Positions 38,010 to 47,518 are shown, counted from the stretch's first letter. The stretch is 64,000 nucleotides of DNA from Acinetobacter sp. C32I (GCF_023702715.1 NZ_CP098480.1:2604001-2668000), one strand, 5' to 3'. Numbers and translations: made by a program. Notes: generated by a model not told the origin, from the letters alone.

Positions 38010-40160
38010 GTGAAAAATTTATCCCGCCTGTTCAATCGCTTTCGCTCCAACTCAATTGTTCTTTATTGCCTACAAATCTTGATCGTACTGTGCGGTACAA
38101 CATTAGGCTTATATCAGCTTGGATTCGGGCAACTGATTGTTCCTGTCACCTTAGGCGCAATTGCGACCGCACTGACCGACTTTGATGATCGTCTCAGTAT
38201 CCGTTTACGTAATCTGATCTATGTCTGCGTGCTGTTCTTTACGGTCAGTACCATTTTAGAGTTTCTTGCCCCCTATAAATTTTTGTTCATTGTTTATCTC
38301 AGCCTCTCCAGTGCAGCACTGGTCATGATGGGTGCACTTGGGCAACGTTATGCCACCATTTCCTTTGGTACGATTTTACTTTCGATCTATACCATGTTCG
38401 GTCTAGGTGAATATCCAGCTTGGTATCAGCAACCGAGTTATTTTGTATTGGGTGCCTTGTGGTATGGACTGACTTCAATCTTATTTTTTGTTATTCGCCC
38501 AACCTTACCTTTACAAGAAAAGATCTCTACTATTTTTCAGGATATTGCTGAATTACTTCAAGCCAAATCACGTTTATTCGACCCAGATAATATTGATAAT
38601 GTCGAAACACTGCTATTCGAACTTTCTCACAAAAATAGCCAAGTGGTCAGTAGCCTGAATCAAGCCAAGAACTCCTTACTGACCCGCTTAAAAGCGTCTC
38701 GGGTTAACAACACCAGTATTTATTGGCTGAACTTATATTATTTTGCCCAAGATATGCATGAACAGGTGACCTCCAGCTATCTGCATTATGAAAAAATTCA
38801 TCAGAATTTTAGCCGCAGTGATTTAATTTTCCGTATTCAAAAAAACATGCAGCTGCAAGCCTTGGCGTGCCATGATTTAAGCCGAGCAATCTTAGATCAT
38901 CAAAGTTATCAGCCCCATGAATCTGCCAGTAAAGCACTAGAAAACCTAGAATTGTCGATGCGTGATTGGGTGCAACAACACCCCTATAATCTTGAAGTTA
39001 AAAATCTGGAATTGATCCTCAATAATTTAAAGAGTGTGCATGAGCAGTTTGCTCAACTGCAACTCAATCAAAATATTGAACAGCTTTCACCGCAGCAACA
39101 TCAAGATCATTTGAACTTACTCGATGATGATATTCAGGGTGTGCAGGATCTGATATTAAAAATCAAACAGCAACTCAGTCCACAATCTGCGCTGTTCCGC
39201 CATGCCGTGCGTTTGGCGGTGATCTTTGCAGTGGGTTATGCCATTTCCTTATTGCCCTTTGCCCAAAATGGCTACTGGATTTTACTCACCAGTTTATTCG
39301 TTTGCCAAATTACTTATTTTGCTACCAAGAGCCGTCTCAAGCTCAGAACCATTGGCACTTTACTCGGGGTGTTATTAGGTATCCCCATTCTTTATTTTGT
39401 GCCAAGTATTGAAGGTCAATTGCTATTAACCGTTATCTGTGGGGTTTCATTTTTCTATTTAAGACAAAAGAAATATGCACTTGCCACGGTTATGGCCACT
39501 TTGATGGTGTTACTGATTTTTAATTTAAAAGGTGCAGGTTTTAGTATTATCCTGCCACGCATTATTGACACTTTTATTGGCTGTGCAATCGCATGGCTGG
39601 CGGTCAATTTCATTTGGCCCGATTGGAATTTTCGCAATATCTCCAGCAACATCAAGAAAAATAATCAAACCACCTTCGATTATTTTCATGTGGTGGTACA
39701 GCAGTATCACCAAGGACGTGAACTCAATCTGGAATACCGAACCACTCGACGTGCCGCACACAATGCCCAGATCGAGCTGTCGAATATGATTTCAAGTCTG
39801 AGTACCGAACCTCAGCCTAACCAAGAACTCATTCAACATGCGTTTCGCTATTTGGTCTATAGCCATAGCCAACTCAGCTATGTCTCAGCCTTAGGACATC
39901 AACGGGAAAAAATCGAAGATCAGGCGTTATTGGAGTTACTAGATAAAATTGAGCATGTGCTCAAGCAAAGTCTGATCGAACAAGCACCTGTTTCACAACA
40001 ACAAGTAGAACGCTTGCTCGAAGAGATTGAGATCCTCAATCAACAGCATCAGGTCTCTGCAAAGCACCCGTTGCTATTAAAACAAATGAGCCTGTTACTC
40101 GAGACCTTACCTGAGTTAGTCCTATTAAAAAATAAACTGCTCGCCTTAGAAATCAAGTGA
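38010..40160 (+). CDS. yccS: YccS/FUSC-family membrane protein
   Basis: A 716-residue inner-membrane protein with two blocks of about five to six hydrophobic segments (residues about 20-165 and 395-525) separated by a long helical soluble region, and a C-terminal helical tail. This two-block layout, with the RLAVIFAVGYAISLLPFAQNGYWILLTSLFV segment entering the second block, is that of the YccS/YhfK/FUSC family, thought to be aromatic-acid-type efflux components. Length equals E. coli YccS (about 717). It starts at GTG 38010. Function remains unproven. Confidence 0.82.
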   Translation: MKNLSRLFNRFRSNSIVLYCLQILIVLCGTTLGLYQLGFGQLIVPVTLGAIATALTDFDDRLSIRLRNLIYVCVLFFTVSTILEFLAPYKFLFIVYLSLSSAALVMMGALGQRYATISFGTILLSIYTMFGLGEYPAWYQQPSYFVLGALWYGLTSILFFVIRPTLPLQEKISTIFQDIAELLQAKSRLFDPDNIDNVETLLFELSHKNSQVVSSLNQAKNSLLTRLKASRVNNTSIYWLNLYYFAQDMHEQVTSSYLHYEKIHQNFSRSDLIFRIQKNMQLQALACHDLSRAILDHQSYQPHESASKALENLELSMRDWVQQHPYNLEVKNLELILNNLKSVHEQFAQLQLNQNIEQLSPQQHQDHLNLLDDDIQGVQDLILKIKQQLSPQSALFRHAVRLAVIFAVGYAISLLPFAQNGYWILLTSLFVCQITYFATKSRLKLRTIGTLLGVLLGIPILYFVPSIEGQLLLTVICGVSFFYLRQKKYALATVMATLMVLLIFNLKGAGFSIILPRIIDTFIGCAIAWLAVNFIWPDWNFRNISSNIKKNNQTTFDYFHVVVQQYHQGRELNLEYRTTRRAAHNAQIELSNMISSLSTEPQPNQELIQHAFRYLVYSHSQLSYVSALGHQREKIEDQALLELLDKIEHVLKQSLIEQAPVSQQQVERLLEEIEILNQQHQVSAKHPLLLKQMSLLLETLPELVLLKNKLLALEIK

Positions 40161-40238
40161 GCGTAATGAGTGCAAGTAAAACTGAAATCAGCTAAAAATA
40201 TGATACTCGGAAGTGTCATCTGCAACCTGCGGATTATC

Positions 40239-40480
40239 TATAATATACTGTTTTTGCAATACTATTCTTCAGGTGAAAGAAGTGAATAGGTTTTGCAGAT
40301 GAGCAGCGCTAAAGCTGCGCAAGATGGTTACCCTTGCGGAGCTGCGCTCCTCATCCCGAAAGAAAAGTAGGTCGAACCTGAACGAGGTTGAAATATATTT
40401 CAACTGAAGAGCAAGACGCAGTGGTTTATCCTAAACTAAGGTGAGAGCTCGGGACGACACCGTTAGGATTACTCACATCG
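40239..40480 (+). ncRNA. Highly structured intergenic element (small RNA or dispersed repeat)
   Basis: It lies in the 378-nt gap between the YccS-like gene and craA. It begins with a TATAAT (40239-40244) whose -35 is weak. Four consecutive stem-loops follow: CTATTCTTC (40262-40270) with GAAGTGAATAG (40279-40289); a long rod from GATGAG (40298) to CTCATC (40355) with inner stems AGCGC/GCGCT, AGCT/AGCT and CGCAAG/CTTGCG; AACCT/AGGTT (40375-40389); and the palindrome GTTGAAATATATTTCAAC (40387-40404). A final domain pairs ATCCTAA with TTAGGAT. There is no open frame. It could be a structured RNA or a REP/MITE-type repeat; the family is not recognised. Confidence 0.4.
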
Positions 40481-40538
40481 CAAATGTTGGAAATGAATTT
40501 CATTAAACTCAAGCTAAATAAGCCCTATAAACCTAAGC

Positions 40539-41777
40539 TTAATTCAACCCGTCTTGCTGACGTGCCAGCATATGTTGTTTCAAGGCATGACGTGGTGAAC
40601 TAAACCAAAATAAAATCAAGACCAGACTGGCTAAAGCAAACGCCCAAATATGGAAATGCGTATACAGCACACGAACCAATTCAATCACGACAAAATAACT
40701 GATCATCATCAACATCGAGACCGCGGCTGCGACTGTTCCTTTTGAGACTTCCGAAGACATCAGTGCAAAACGGTACATCACCGAGAAGCTAATCCCCTCG
40801 CCCAAACTGATTAAGGTCATACCAATCAATAAACAAGGTACCAAATAGCTTTGCCAAATGACACCGAGCAGCAAGAATGCAGTACCCAATAACATGATCG
40901 GCAAACCAAATAGAATGGTTTTACCTAGCGGGAAACGATCAATAATCTTGATCAGGATGATATTGCCTGCAATTAAGCCAAAGAACACAGGAAACTGTGC
41001 CAAGCCATATTGCACACTAGTCAATTTCAGCTCATCAACCAAAATGATTGGTGATAAAGCAATCCATAGCATCAACGGCATCCCCACCATCGGTAAGGCG
41101 ATGCTTAAACCCAAGAAGCGACGATTACTCAATACCTTTTTAAAGTCATCAAAGATATAACTAAAAGGCTGCTTCGGTTGTTTACGACTTTCTTGGGTCG
41201 CAGGCATAAATTTCTTTAAGCCAAACCAACTGATAAAGGACACCGCAGCAATGGCGACGAAACCCCAATGCCATGACACATAATCAATCAGAAATGCCCC
41301 CAATACAGGACCAAGTAAAGGTGCCAATAGGGAAATATTCGCCATTAGTGCCATGACTTTGATCGCATCACGCTCTTCAAAAGTTTCTTGAATAGCTGCA
41401 TAACCCACTGCAGAAATGACGCTCAGCCCCATTCCCTGCAAGAAACGCAGCGTTAGGAATTGTTCAATATTGTGCGTCAATAAAATCAGCAAACAGCACA
41501 GCGTAAAAAATGCCACGCCTGCCAAAAGTACTTTTTTACGCCCGAGACGATCCGAAAGCGGTCCCAACAGCCATGCGACACTGGCACCACCCAACAAATA
41601 AAATGACATTGACGACGGTGCCCACGTTGCACTGACTGCAAATTGTTCTGTAATCGACAACATCGCAGGTTGAATCAAGTCATTACCGATATAAACTGAA
41701 AATTCGAATAGCACTAAAGCTAAAGGAAACATGAGCGTTATACGGTTTAACGTCATGTTCTGATTATTCGTCATCAT
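40539..41777 (-). CDS. craA: MFS multidrug/chloramphenicol efflux transporter, CraA/MdfA type
   Basis: A 412-residue, 12-helix drug:H+ antiporter. The sequence follows E. coli MdfA closely: FPLALVLFEFSVYIGNDLIQ (with the membrane-embedded acidic residue of MdfA helix 1), the motif A loop GPLSDRLGRKKVLLAG, IEQFLTLRFLQG and VGYAAIQETFEERDAIK, ALMANISLLAPLLGPVLGA. The Acinetobacter member of this family is CraA, which exports chloramphenicol and other compounds. The symbol is given on that resemblance. It is monocistronic, with no regulator adjacent. Confidence 0.85.
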   Translation of the reverse strand: MMTNNQNMTLNRITLMFPLALVLFEFSVYIGNDLIQPAMLSITEQFAVSATWAPSSMSFYLLGGASVAWLLGPLSDRLGRKKVLLAGVAFFTLCCLLILLTHNIEQFLTLRFLQGMGLSVISAVGYAAIQETFEERDAIKVMALMANISLLAPLLGPVLGAFLIDYVSWHWGFVAIAAVSFISWFGLKKFMPATQESRKQPKQPFSYIFDDFKKVLSNRRFLGLSIALPMVGMPLMLWIALSPIILVDELKLTSVQYGLAQFPVFFGLIAGNIILIKIIDRFPLGKTILFGLPIMLLGTAFLLLGVIWQSYLVPCLLIGMTLISLGEGISFSVMYRFALMSSEVSKGTVAAAVSMLMMISYFVVIELVRVLYTHFHIWAFALASLVLILFWFSSPRHALKQHMLARQQDGLN

Positions 41778-42133
41778 GTTTTATTCACAAAAATAACCAA
41801 CTCGTGTACGCCCCATTTTTCAAAACGAAAAAGGGATCATCACCACAAGATTTTATGGCTTAGATTTAAATTAAATTTTGATTTCATGCTGTGAGAAAGC
41901 ATGTGATAAATGTGAAAACACCGTATTCACTAAGTGTATATAAGAAAAACAATTTATTTACGTGAGATTGGTAAATGTTTTACCGTTTGGCTAAATTGCC
42001 ACGCGCAACTGTAGCACTTTTTCAAAATGACCGCAATTTAAACAACCCATAACGAGGATTCAGCAATGTGCATAACCAAAAAGTTATCCACAGTTTTGCT
42101 GATCTTTTATTCACTGTTTGATGGTGCATCGAA
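41778..42133. other. Intergenic region of 356 nt
   Basis: AT-rich DNA upstream of craA and downstream of a small lipoprotein gene. It contains a perfect DnaA box at 42084. No RNA gene is recognised. Confidence 0.35.
42084..42092 (+). promoter_or_regulatory. DnaA-box consensus TTATCCACA
   Basis: Second of three perfect boxes in intergenic DNA of this window, again flanked by G on both sides. Confidence 0.35.
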
Positions 42134-42505
42134 TTATGGGCATAACTCGAATTGGAAAGTTTCGGTATTCTCTCCTCGGGCACATTGGTAGCTTTGCTTT
42201 TTATTGACCACTTTCCAAACATCTTGATTTCGTTTTAATTGATATTCTGTCCGTACCGCAATCACCGAATCATCTAATTGTGCTTGCTCAACCGTGACCT
42301 GTGCATCGGTTGGGTTTTCAGCACTGTTAAATTGCTGATCGATTTTTAAATTGCTGTCTGCATGAAATAGATCAGGCTGATCCGATAAAATTGCATGCAT
42401 CACCGTACTTTTTTGAACCTCAGCTTGCTGCTGTGAAGGTGCTATCGGCTGATTACATGCTGTGAGTAATAAAGCAGAACCTAACATCAATGCAATTTTA
42501 TGCAT
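42134..42505 (-). CDS. Small putative lipoprotein
   Basis: A 123-residue predicted lipoprotein: MHKIALMLGSALLLTAC with an LTAC lipobox, then a Gln-rich linker. A short domain follows (VTVEQAQLDDSVIAVRTEYQLKRNQDVWKVVNKKQSYQCARG) with a cysteine pair near the C-terminus (QCARG...FELCP). The open frame extends 99 nt further, but the ATG at 42505 begins the signal peptide and has a GGATGGG-type Shine-Dalgarno. Unknown function; divergent from the DUF4349 gene. Confidence 0.7.
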   Translation of the reverse strand: MHKIALMLGSALLLTACNQPIAPSQQQAEVQKSTVMHAILSDQPDLFHADSNLKIDQQFNSAENPTDAQVTVEQAQLDDSVIAVRTEYQLKRNQDVWKVVNKKQSYQCARGENTETFQFELCP

Positions 42506-42686
42506 TTTGTACCCATCCAATCCATTTAGCTCATTTATGCTACTATGCAAAACTAAATGGCCACGCAACAAAATGTATGTGGCGTGCATTAAATTTGTTG
42601 TCATTGTCTAATGATGATGATCATAACAAATGATTAAAAAAACACAGTTTATAACATCAAAATCACCTTAGTTTGGACATGCCGAT

Positions 42687-43562
42687 ATGTCAGATTTAGC
42701 AAAGAAATTAACCATTATTTTAATCCTTGGGAGCACTGCCTTAGGCTGCTCGAAAAAACAAGAAGGCCCTGCCAGTGAAGCTGCGATGGCAACTGAAACT
42801 GCTGCGGCAGACAGTCAAGCAGTGCAAGACAATGCAGTTCAAAATCCAGAACAACTGGTTAGCAATCAACAAAGTGCTTTAGAACAAAATCGTCAATTGG
42901 TCAAAAGCGCACAATTGCAATTTGAAGTAAAAGACGTGTTAAAAACCACATCAGCACTGGAACAACAGTTATTGCAATACAATGGTTATATCGAAGAAAA
43001 ACAGATTAATTATCAAGTCAGTGACCGATCTGAGCGTGACCGTATTGATGGCAGTGTCGATATTTATGAAAAGATCACCCCCACCGTCCAGCTCACAGTA
43101 CGTATTCCCAATGCGCAGGTAACCAACTTCTTAAATAATTTATTGCCACTCATGCTGAACTTTAATACCCAAAGTTATGAAGCCAAGCGTTATGAATTAA
43201 AATTGCTCGAAGAAAAACTGAATACTGCCAATCAAAGTAACAGCGGATCAAATGCAGTGAACAATCAGCTACAGCAACTGACCAATTTAGAAGTCAAAGA
43301 CCGCTTGGCCTATAGCACCATTCGACTGGAATTCTTCCAACAATCACAAGTGCGTAAATCCCATGATCTGAATATCAATCGTATAGCCACTTTAGACAGT
43401 GATCCGTTATTCAGTCGGATCTGGGAAGCGATTAAAGTAGGCTTGTACGGCTTTAGAGAAACCATCATTTGGCTGGTGATGCTGTGGCCGCTGTATGTAG
43501 CGATTGCGATTTTATGGGGAGCTCGTCGCTGGTATAAAGCGAAAAAATCCAAAGCTGAATAG
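42687..43562 (+). CDS. DUF4349-domain lipoprotein
   Basis: A 291-residue protein with a lipobox-like signal (LGSTALGC), a Ser/Ala/Gln linker, and a DUF4349-type domain: QLVKSAQLQFEVKDVLKTTS, LQYNGYIEEKQINY, TPTVQLTVRIPNAQVTNFL, then a coiled-coil stretch YEAKRYELKLLEEKL. A membrane segment near the C-terminus (LVMLWPLYVAIAILWGA) is typical of the family. Envelope location is likely. The function of DUF4349 is not established. Confidence 0.8.
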   Translation: MSDLAKKLTIILILGSTALGCSKKQEGPASEAAMATETAAADSQAVQDNAVQNPEQLVSNQQSALEQNRQLVKSAQLQFEVKDVLKTTSALEQQLLQYNGYIEEKQINYQVSDRSERDRIDGSVDIYEKITPTVQLTVRIPNAQVTNFLNNLLPLMLNFNTQSYEAKRYELKLLEEKLNTANQSNSGSNAVNNQLQQLTNLEVKDRLAYSTIRLEFFQQSQVRKSHDLNINRIATLDSDPLFSRIWEAIKVGLYGFRETIIWLVMLWPLYVAIAILWGARRWYKAKKSKAE

Positions 43563-43673
43563 TTCAATTATTGATTTTTGATCAATAGTATTTTGCTCAT
43601 TTATGCATTTTTACTCATGAATAGATTTTCTAAAATGCTTTCCAGTTTTAGAGATTTATTTTTGAGTAATCGC

Positions 43674-44264
43674 ATGAGCAATATTTTAATTATTAATGGC
43701 GCCAAACAATTTGAACATTCGAATGGTGAGTTGAACGATACCCTGACCGAGTTTTCTCAAACACATCTAAGCACCTTAGGCCATCAGGTACAAGTCACCC
43801 GAACGGACAGTGACTATGACATTCAAGCCGAAATTGCCAAATACCTATGGGCAGATGTGGTGATTTACCAAATGCCAGGTTGGTGGATGGGTGCACCATG
43901 GACCATGAAAAAATACATCGATGATATCTTCACGATTGGACATGGTTCACTTTATGCCAGTGATGGCCGTAGTCGTTCAGACGCCTCTAAAAAATATGGT
44001 TCAGGTGGTTTAATCCAAGGTAAAAAATATATGTTGTCTTTGACATGGAATGCACCGATGGAAGCCTTTACTGATCCAGACCAGTTCTTCCACGGCGTTG
44101 GTGTGGATGGCGTTTACCTACCTTTCCATAAAGCCAATCAATTCTTGGGTATGGATTCACTGCCGACCTTTATCGTGAATGATGTGATCAAAGCGCCAAA
44201 CGTACCAAGTTATATCGAAGCGTATAAAGCGCATTTAGACCAACTTTTTGCAGCAAGCCATTAA
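43674..44264 (+). CDS. mdaB: NAD(P)H:quinone oxidoreductase, MdaB-like
   Basis: A 196-residue flavodoxin-fold protein. From the ATG at 43674 it reads MSNILIINGAKQFEHSNGELND, then YQMPGWWMGAPWTMKKYIDDIFT and GVDGVYLPFHKANQFLGM, close to E. coli MdaB (193 residues). It reduces quinones by two electrons and protects against quinone toxicity. The frame is open to 43578, but the extra 32 residues have no counterpart in MdaB. The ygiN-like gene follows 13 nt later, the same pairing as in E. coli. Confidence 0.9.
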   Translation: MSNILIINGAKQFEHSNGELNDTLTEFSQTHLSTLGHQVQVTRTDSDYDIQAEIAKYLWADVVIYQMPGWWMGAPWTMKKYIDDIFTIGHGSLYASDGRSRSDASKKYGSGGLIQGKKYMLSLTWNAPMEAFTDPDQFFHGVGVDGVYLPFHKANQFLGMDSLPTFIVNDVIKAPNVPSYIEAYKAHLDQLFAASH

Positions 44265-44277
44265 GTGAGAAAATAAG

Positions 44278-44592
44278 ATGCTAACCATTATTGCTGAAAT
44301 TTATACACATGCAGGCGCTGAACATCGCCAAGCCGTTTTAGATGCCTTTGAAAAAATTATTCCAACCGTTCTTGCAGAAGACGGCTGTCATGGCTATGAG
44401 CCATTGATTGATCATCTTCCTGCAATTGAGATGCAGGCCACTGATGAGAATACGATTGTCATGTTAGAGAAATGGCAGAGTACTGCTCATTTAGCAGCCC
44501 ATATGCAAACTGCCCATATGCAGCAACATTTTGAAGCGACCAAAGACCATGTTGCCGATGTAAAAATCCGTATTCTAAACAGTGGGATTTAA
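44278..44592 (+). CDS. ygiN: Quinol monooxygenase YgiN family protein
   Basis: A 104-residue single-domain ABM-family (antibiotic biosynthesis monooxygenase) protein that aligns end to end with E. coli YgiN: MLTIIAEIYTHAGAEHRQAV, GCHGYEPLID, TAHLAAHMQTAHMQ, VKIRILNSGI at the C-terminus. YgiN is reported to oxidise menadiol. Together with mdaB, 13 nt upstream, it would form a two-gene quinone redox cycle or detoxification unit. Confidence 0.9.
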   Translation: MLTIIAEIYTHAGAEHRQAVLDAFEKIIPTVLAEDGCHGYEPLIDHLPAIEMQATDENTIVMLEKWQSTAHLAAHMQTAHMQQHFEATKDHVADVKIRILNSGI

Positions 44593-44692
44593 CAGATAAC
44601 ACCATACAGCTGAGTCCGACAAAATATGAAATTCAGAAAATGAGATCATAGAATCTTTAAGTCGAACTCGGCTGATGAGTAAACGCCTTGTT

Positions 44693-45457
44693 CTACTGGT
44701 AGTAATGCTGTTTTAAATGACGGCTATAATCCGTTAAATAGGTTTCCAAACTGGCACGACGATCCGCCTTCTGCATCGACTGTACCGCCAGTTGCTCTAT
44801 CTTACTTTCCAATAACTCAAGAATCGCAGCTTGTTCCGCTTGGGGAAGCTGTGCTTTCTCTTTCTGCTGTTTCTTAATTTCCAGATAATCTTCTGCCCAA
44901 TGCCGTAATGGATCATTTGCATCCACTTGAGCAAACAGATCGGTAATCAGTAATTCAGGCATCTGCTCCTGGGTTGCTAGCTCTGCTGACATCAAGCCAC
45001 GAATCGAATAAAACACTTTCTTGTAGGTAAAGTTATCTGCGGTTTGCACCACTTTCATGCCACCTTTTGCCAACGATAAATAGTGGTAATACAAGGCGCT
45101 ATAGTCGATTCGCTCCAGCAATCCATCACGGAAGATCTGCCATTCTGGAAAGGCATTAAAATACACAATATGTGCTCTGACCCACTCCAGAACAGTCGGA
45201 TTACTTTTTGCCAATAACCCAAACATTTTATCGAGGTCATAAGAAACAAAGTCGAAATCTCCATCCATGATCTCGATCAAGTCACGATGCTTTTTATAAT
45301 CAAAATATTGGTCTTTGCTGGGTAGATGAAAACCGCGTACATCGTAGTCACTATCAGGACTGGCCATGCCCCATAAACGGCTGCCACTTTCAATATAAAA
45401 TAATGGAATATCTTGGCGTTGTTGAAATAGTTTTTCGATTTCGTGATGGATATTCAT
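44693..45457 (-). CDS. Predicted nucleotidyltransferase (RlaP/YcgL-type, DNA polymerase beta fold)
   Basis: A 254-residue protein with the nucleotidyltransferase signature YIESGSRLWGMASPDSDYDV (GSxxxG...DSDxD), whose two aspartates would bind Mg. This form belongs to the PF10127 RlaP-type predicted nucleotidyltransferases, some linked to RNA repair. The C-terminal half is helical. The frame is open upstream to an ATG at 45523, but the fold begins at MNIHHEIEKLFQQR (45457); neither start has a strong Shine-Dalgarno. No RtcB/RtcA or other RNA-repair gene is nearby. Confidence 0.75.
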   Translation of the reverse strand: MNIHHEIEKLFQQRQDIPLFYIESGSRLWGMASPDSDYDVRGFHLPSKDQYFDYKKHRDLIEIMDGDFDFVSYDLDKMFGLLAKSNPTVLEWVRAHIVYFNAFPEWQIFRDGLLERIDYSALYYHYLSLAKGGMKVVQTADNFTYKKVFYSIRGLMSAELATQEQMPELLITDLFAQVDANDPLRHWAEDYLEIKKQQKEKAQLPQAEQAAILELLESKIEQLAVQSMQKADRRASLETYLTDYSRHLKQHYYQ

Positions 45458-45592
45458 TGCGATGACTTCATTATTTAAAAATTTATACTTGTGAGAGACA
45501 ATACTATTTTTTACCGTACTCATTCATTTGATTTTAAAAAATTATCGTTTGATAAAATCAATCTCTATTCAATATAACAAATAGGATCATGC

Positions 45593-46381
45593 ATGCAACT
45601 GACTTATGCGGGACAGGTTTTCTTGGTGGTGGTTGCGATCTTGTGTATCTGGTCTTTTGTGCTGACAAAGTTTTGGCTAAAACGTTTAGCTAAGAATCGT
45701 GACAGCAGTAAGTTTGAATTTGCTTATTTATTTGTTGTGGTGTTTAGCATCAGCTCCCTATTTTTTCCTTTTACTTATTGGGTGTCGCAAGCTGTATATG
45801 GTTTAGCAACCAAACCGAGCTACGATGCAACCATCGTGAGCTATAGCTCTGAATGGGTCGATACCGAACGTACGGATTCCAACGGGCGTAAATATAAAAC
45901 CCAAACTTTAATGCATACGGCTCAGGTGCAATTCAAAGATGATCAAAACAGAACATTGGTCTTGGATAATTCAGTCCGTTCAGGTGATGTGCCTGTAGTC
46001 GGAGATCATATTCAAGTCGTTTATGAGGCAGGAGATCATTCCGCACAAGAAAAGAGTTGGCGCACAGGTCTGCTGTTTACCGCTACCCTATTTATGCTGT
46101 TTATTATGGGCTATATCTTGGTCATGATTATTGCTTATGCTTTGAATCAGAATATGGCACCTTACAAAGCATTTGCTAATGTCTTAATTTTTAGAGTTAG
46201 CCTTCCACTTGGCACAATGGCGATGTTTGGGATGCTGTCTTATTCGGCTTTTGCTTATTTCTTTTTAGGCAATCCACAGAATATACCTGTCTGGGCAGTT
46301 GCAATTTGTGGCTTCTTTGCACTCTGCCTTTTACCGCTGATTTATCATATTTTGACGGGTTGGAAAGCGTATAAGAAATAA
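45593..46381 (+). CDS. DUF3592-domain membrane protein
   Basis: A 262-residue membrane protein with two N-terminal hydrophobic segments, a periplasmic or cytosolic beta-domain (YDATIVSYSSEWVDTERT...VVGDHIQVVYEAG) of the DUF3592 type, and three further membrane segments toward the C-terminus. Unknown function. It is divergent from the nucleotidyltransferase gene. A dispersed repeat begins just after its stop. Confidence 0.7.
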   Translation: MQLTYAGQVFLVVVAILCIWSFVLTKFWLKRLAKNRDSSKFEFAYLFVVVFSISSLFFPFTYWVSQAVYGLATKPSYDATIVSYSSEWVDTERTDSNGRKYKTQTLMHTAQVQFKDDQNRTLVLDNSVRSGDVPVVGDHIQVVYEAGDHSAQEKSWRTGLLFTATLFMLFIMGYILVMIIAYALNQNMAPYKAFANVLIFRVSLPLGTMAMFGMLSYSAFAYFFLGNPQNIPVWAVAICGFFALCLLPLIYHILTGWKAYKK

Positions 46382-46382
46382 A

Positions 46383-46460
46383 AAAAAGCGAAGATCGTCC
46401 AAATAAAGGAATGAAAAAGGAAATAGATAACTCCCAACCTAAACAAGATTGAGGCATGAG
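46383..46460 (-). repeat. Dispersed repeat, copy A
   Basis: A segment of about 78 nt that aligns at roughly 75% with 48449-48522, sharing CTCCCAACCTAAACA, GGAATG/AGAATG and an AAAGCGAA end. The GTTTAGGTTGGGAG part can form a hairpin with the bases downstream. It contains short hydrophobic open frames that look like repeat by-products, not genes. Confidence 0.55.
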
Positions 46461-46510
46461 TTTTGGGATGTAGCCCCAAAGTTAAGAAAAATTTGGGGGG
46501 AATAGAGAAT

Positions 46511-46978
46511 TTACTTTAAAGTTGAGCAAGGAACATCAAATATTCTTTTATCTTGACGGGATAATAAACTTTCCCATTTTTGTTGTTTTTTACTAAGCCA
46601 ACCATAGAATTCTGCATAAACATCCCCTTTTAAGTTCAATGCATCTTTATATTTATCTGAAAGTAAGAATTTCCCCATTATACATAGAGAATTAATTTGG
46701 GTGATCTCAATATCTTTTTCGAAGTCATCATTTTCACCAGAATCATTTAAAAGCCTTTTAAAAAACATTGCTTTGGATATTGAGGAATCATAAATACTTT
46801 TTGTTAAGTCAGATGGTTGTTGTTGTAATGCTTTCGCATAAACAACACTATCAAAACCAATTAAAATAGGAGGCAATGGTATTTGCAATGCAAGTTGTTC
46901 TTTTGGAGGTGTTTTATTACTACAACCACTAGAAAATAATAAAAGACATATGAGTATAATTTTTTTAGCAGCTAACAT
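46511..46978 (-). CDS. Two-cysteine lipoprotein, candidate immunity protein
   Basis: A 155-residue lipoprotein (LFSSGC lipobox). It shares a layout with the two genes upstream (47030-47518 and 47810-48312): a helical N-half, a central Ile-Asn-Ser-Leu-Cys-x-x-x-x-Phe pattern (INSLCIMGKFL) and a C-terminal cysteine (FDVPCSTLK). This suggests a small paralogous family with a conserved disulfide. Last gene of the minus-strand T6SS cargo island; periplasmic immunity to a toxin is the likely role, inferred from context only. Confidence 0.6.
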   Translation of the reverse strand: MLAAKKIILICLLLFSSGCSNKTPPKEQLALQIPLPPILIGFDSVVYAKALQQQPSDLTKSIYDSSISKAMFFKRLLNDSGENDDFEKDIEITQINSLCIMGKFLLSDKYKDALNLKGDVYAEFYGWLSKKQQKWESLLSRQDKRIFDVPCSTLK

Positions 46979-47029
46979 ATTACTTGAACCTGTATCAATA
47001 TCTGAGGGTGTAAATAATTGATTTAAAAA

Positions 47030-47518
47030 TCACTTGCAAACCTCTACAAAATTCTTAGCAGTCTTATCTTTACTATCACGCAGTTTGATAATTTTTTGTC
47101 TTTCATTATAAAGATTATGAACATCATTTAAGGTTTCATCTTTAAGGTCTTTTTTGTATTTCCCTTCAATATTGTTTACATAGTTTTCCATGAATACTGT
47201 CATCCAACACACAGTGTTAAGATCTCCATAGTCATAACCATTTTTCTCCAACCCATCAATCCAATCAGGGTACTCTTCGTTTAAAAGACTTCGAGCCGTT
47301 TCTAACTTAACATATGTATTGTTAAACAAGGAGTTTTTCAATGCTGGCTCAGTGTTTACGTTTTTATTGGCTTCAATAAGCAATCTATAATTGTCTGTTG
47401 CATAATTTTTTAAATCTACTTTCACATAATTATCAATATCTTCTTTATCTGTCGATGCCTTACATGAAGTTAAAAAGATACAGGAAAGTACCAATATTGG
47501 TAGTAAAGTAATTTTCAT
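47030..47518 (-). CDS. Two-cysteine lipoprotein, candidate immunity protein
   Basis: A 162-residue lipoprotein (MKITLLPILVLSCIFLTSC). The central LNTVCWMTVFMENYV and the C-terminal NFVEVCK keep the paired cysteines of its neighbours, and LYNERQKIIKLRDSKD aligns with the frameshifted gene upstream (LQPIYLEKLRGSKD). The start codon overlaps the stop of the preceding open remnant as ATGA, the coupling seen between effector and immunity genes at 49182-49185. It probably protects against the toxin whose 3' end survives at 47515-47814. Confidence 0.65.
   Translation of the reverse strand: MKITLLPILVLSCIFLTSCKASTDKEDIDNYVKVDLKNYATDNYRLLIEANKNVNTEPALKNSLFNNTYVKLETARSLLNEEYPDWIDGLEKNGYDYGDLNTVCWMTVFMENYVNNIEGKYKKDLKDETLNDVHNLYNERQKIIKLRDSKDKTAKNFVEVCK

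Noticed and set aside
46197..46457. Minus-strand hydrophobic open frame overlapping the DUF3592 gene end and the repeat
   Set aside because: It is a by-product of the dispersed repeat and a real gene on the opposite strand; no Shine-Dalgarno and no conserved start.
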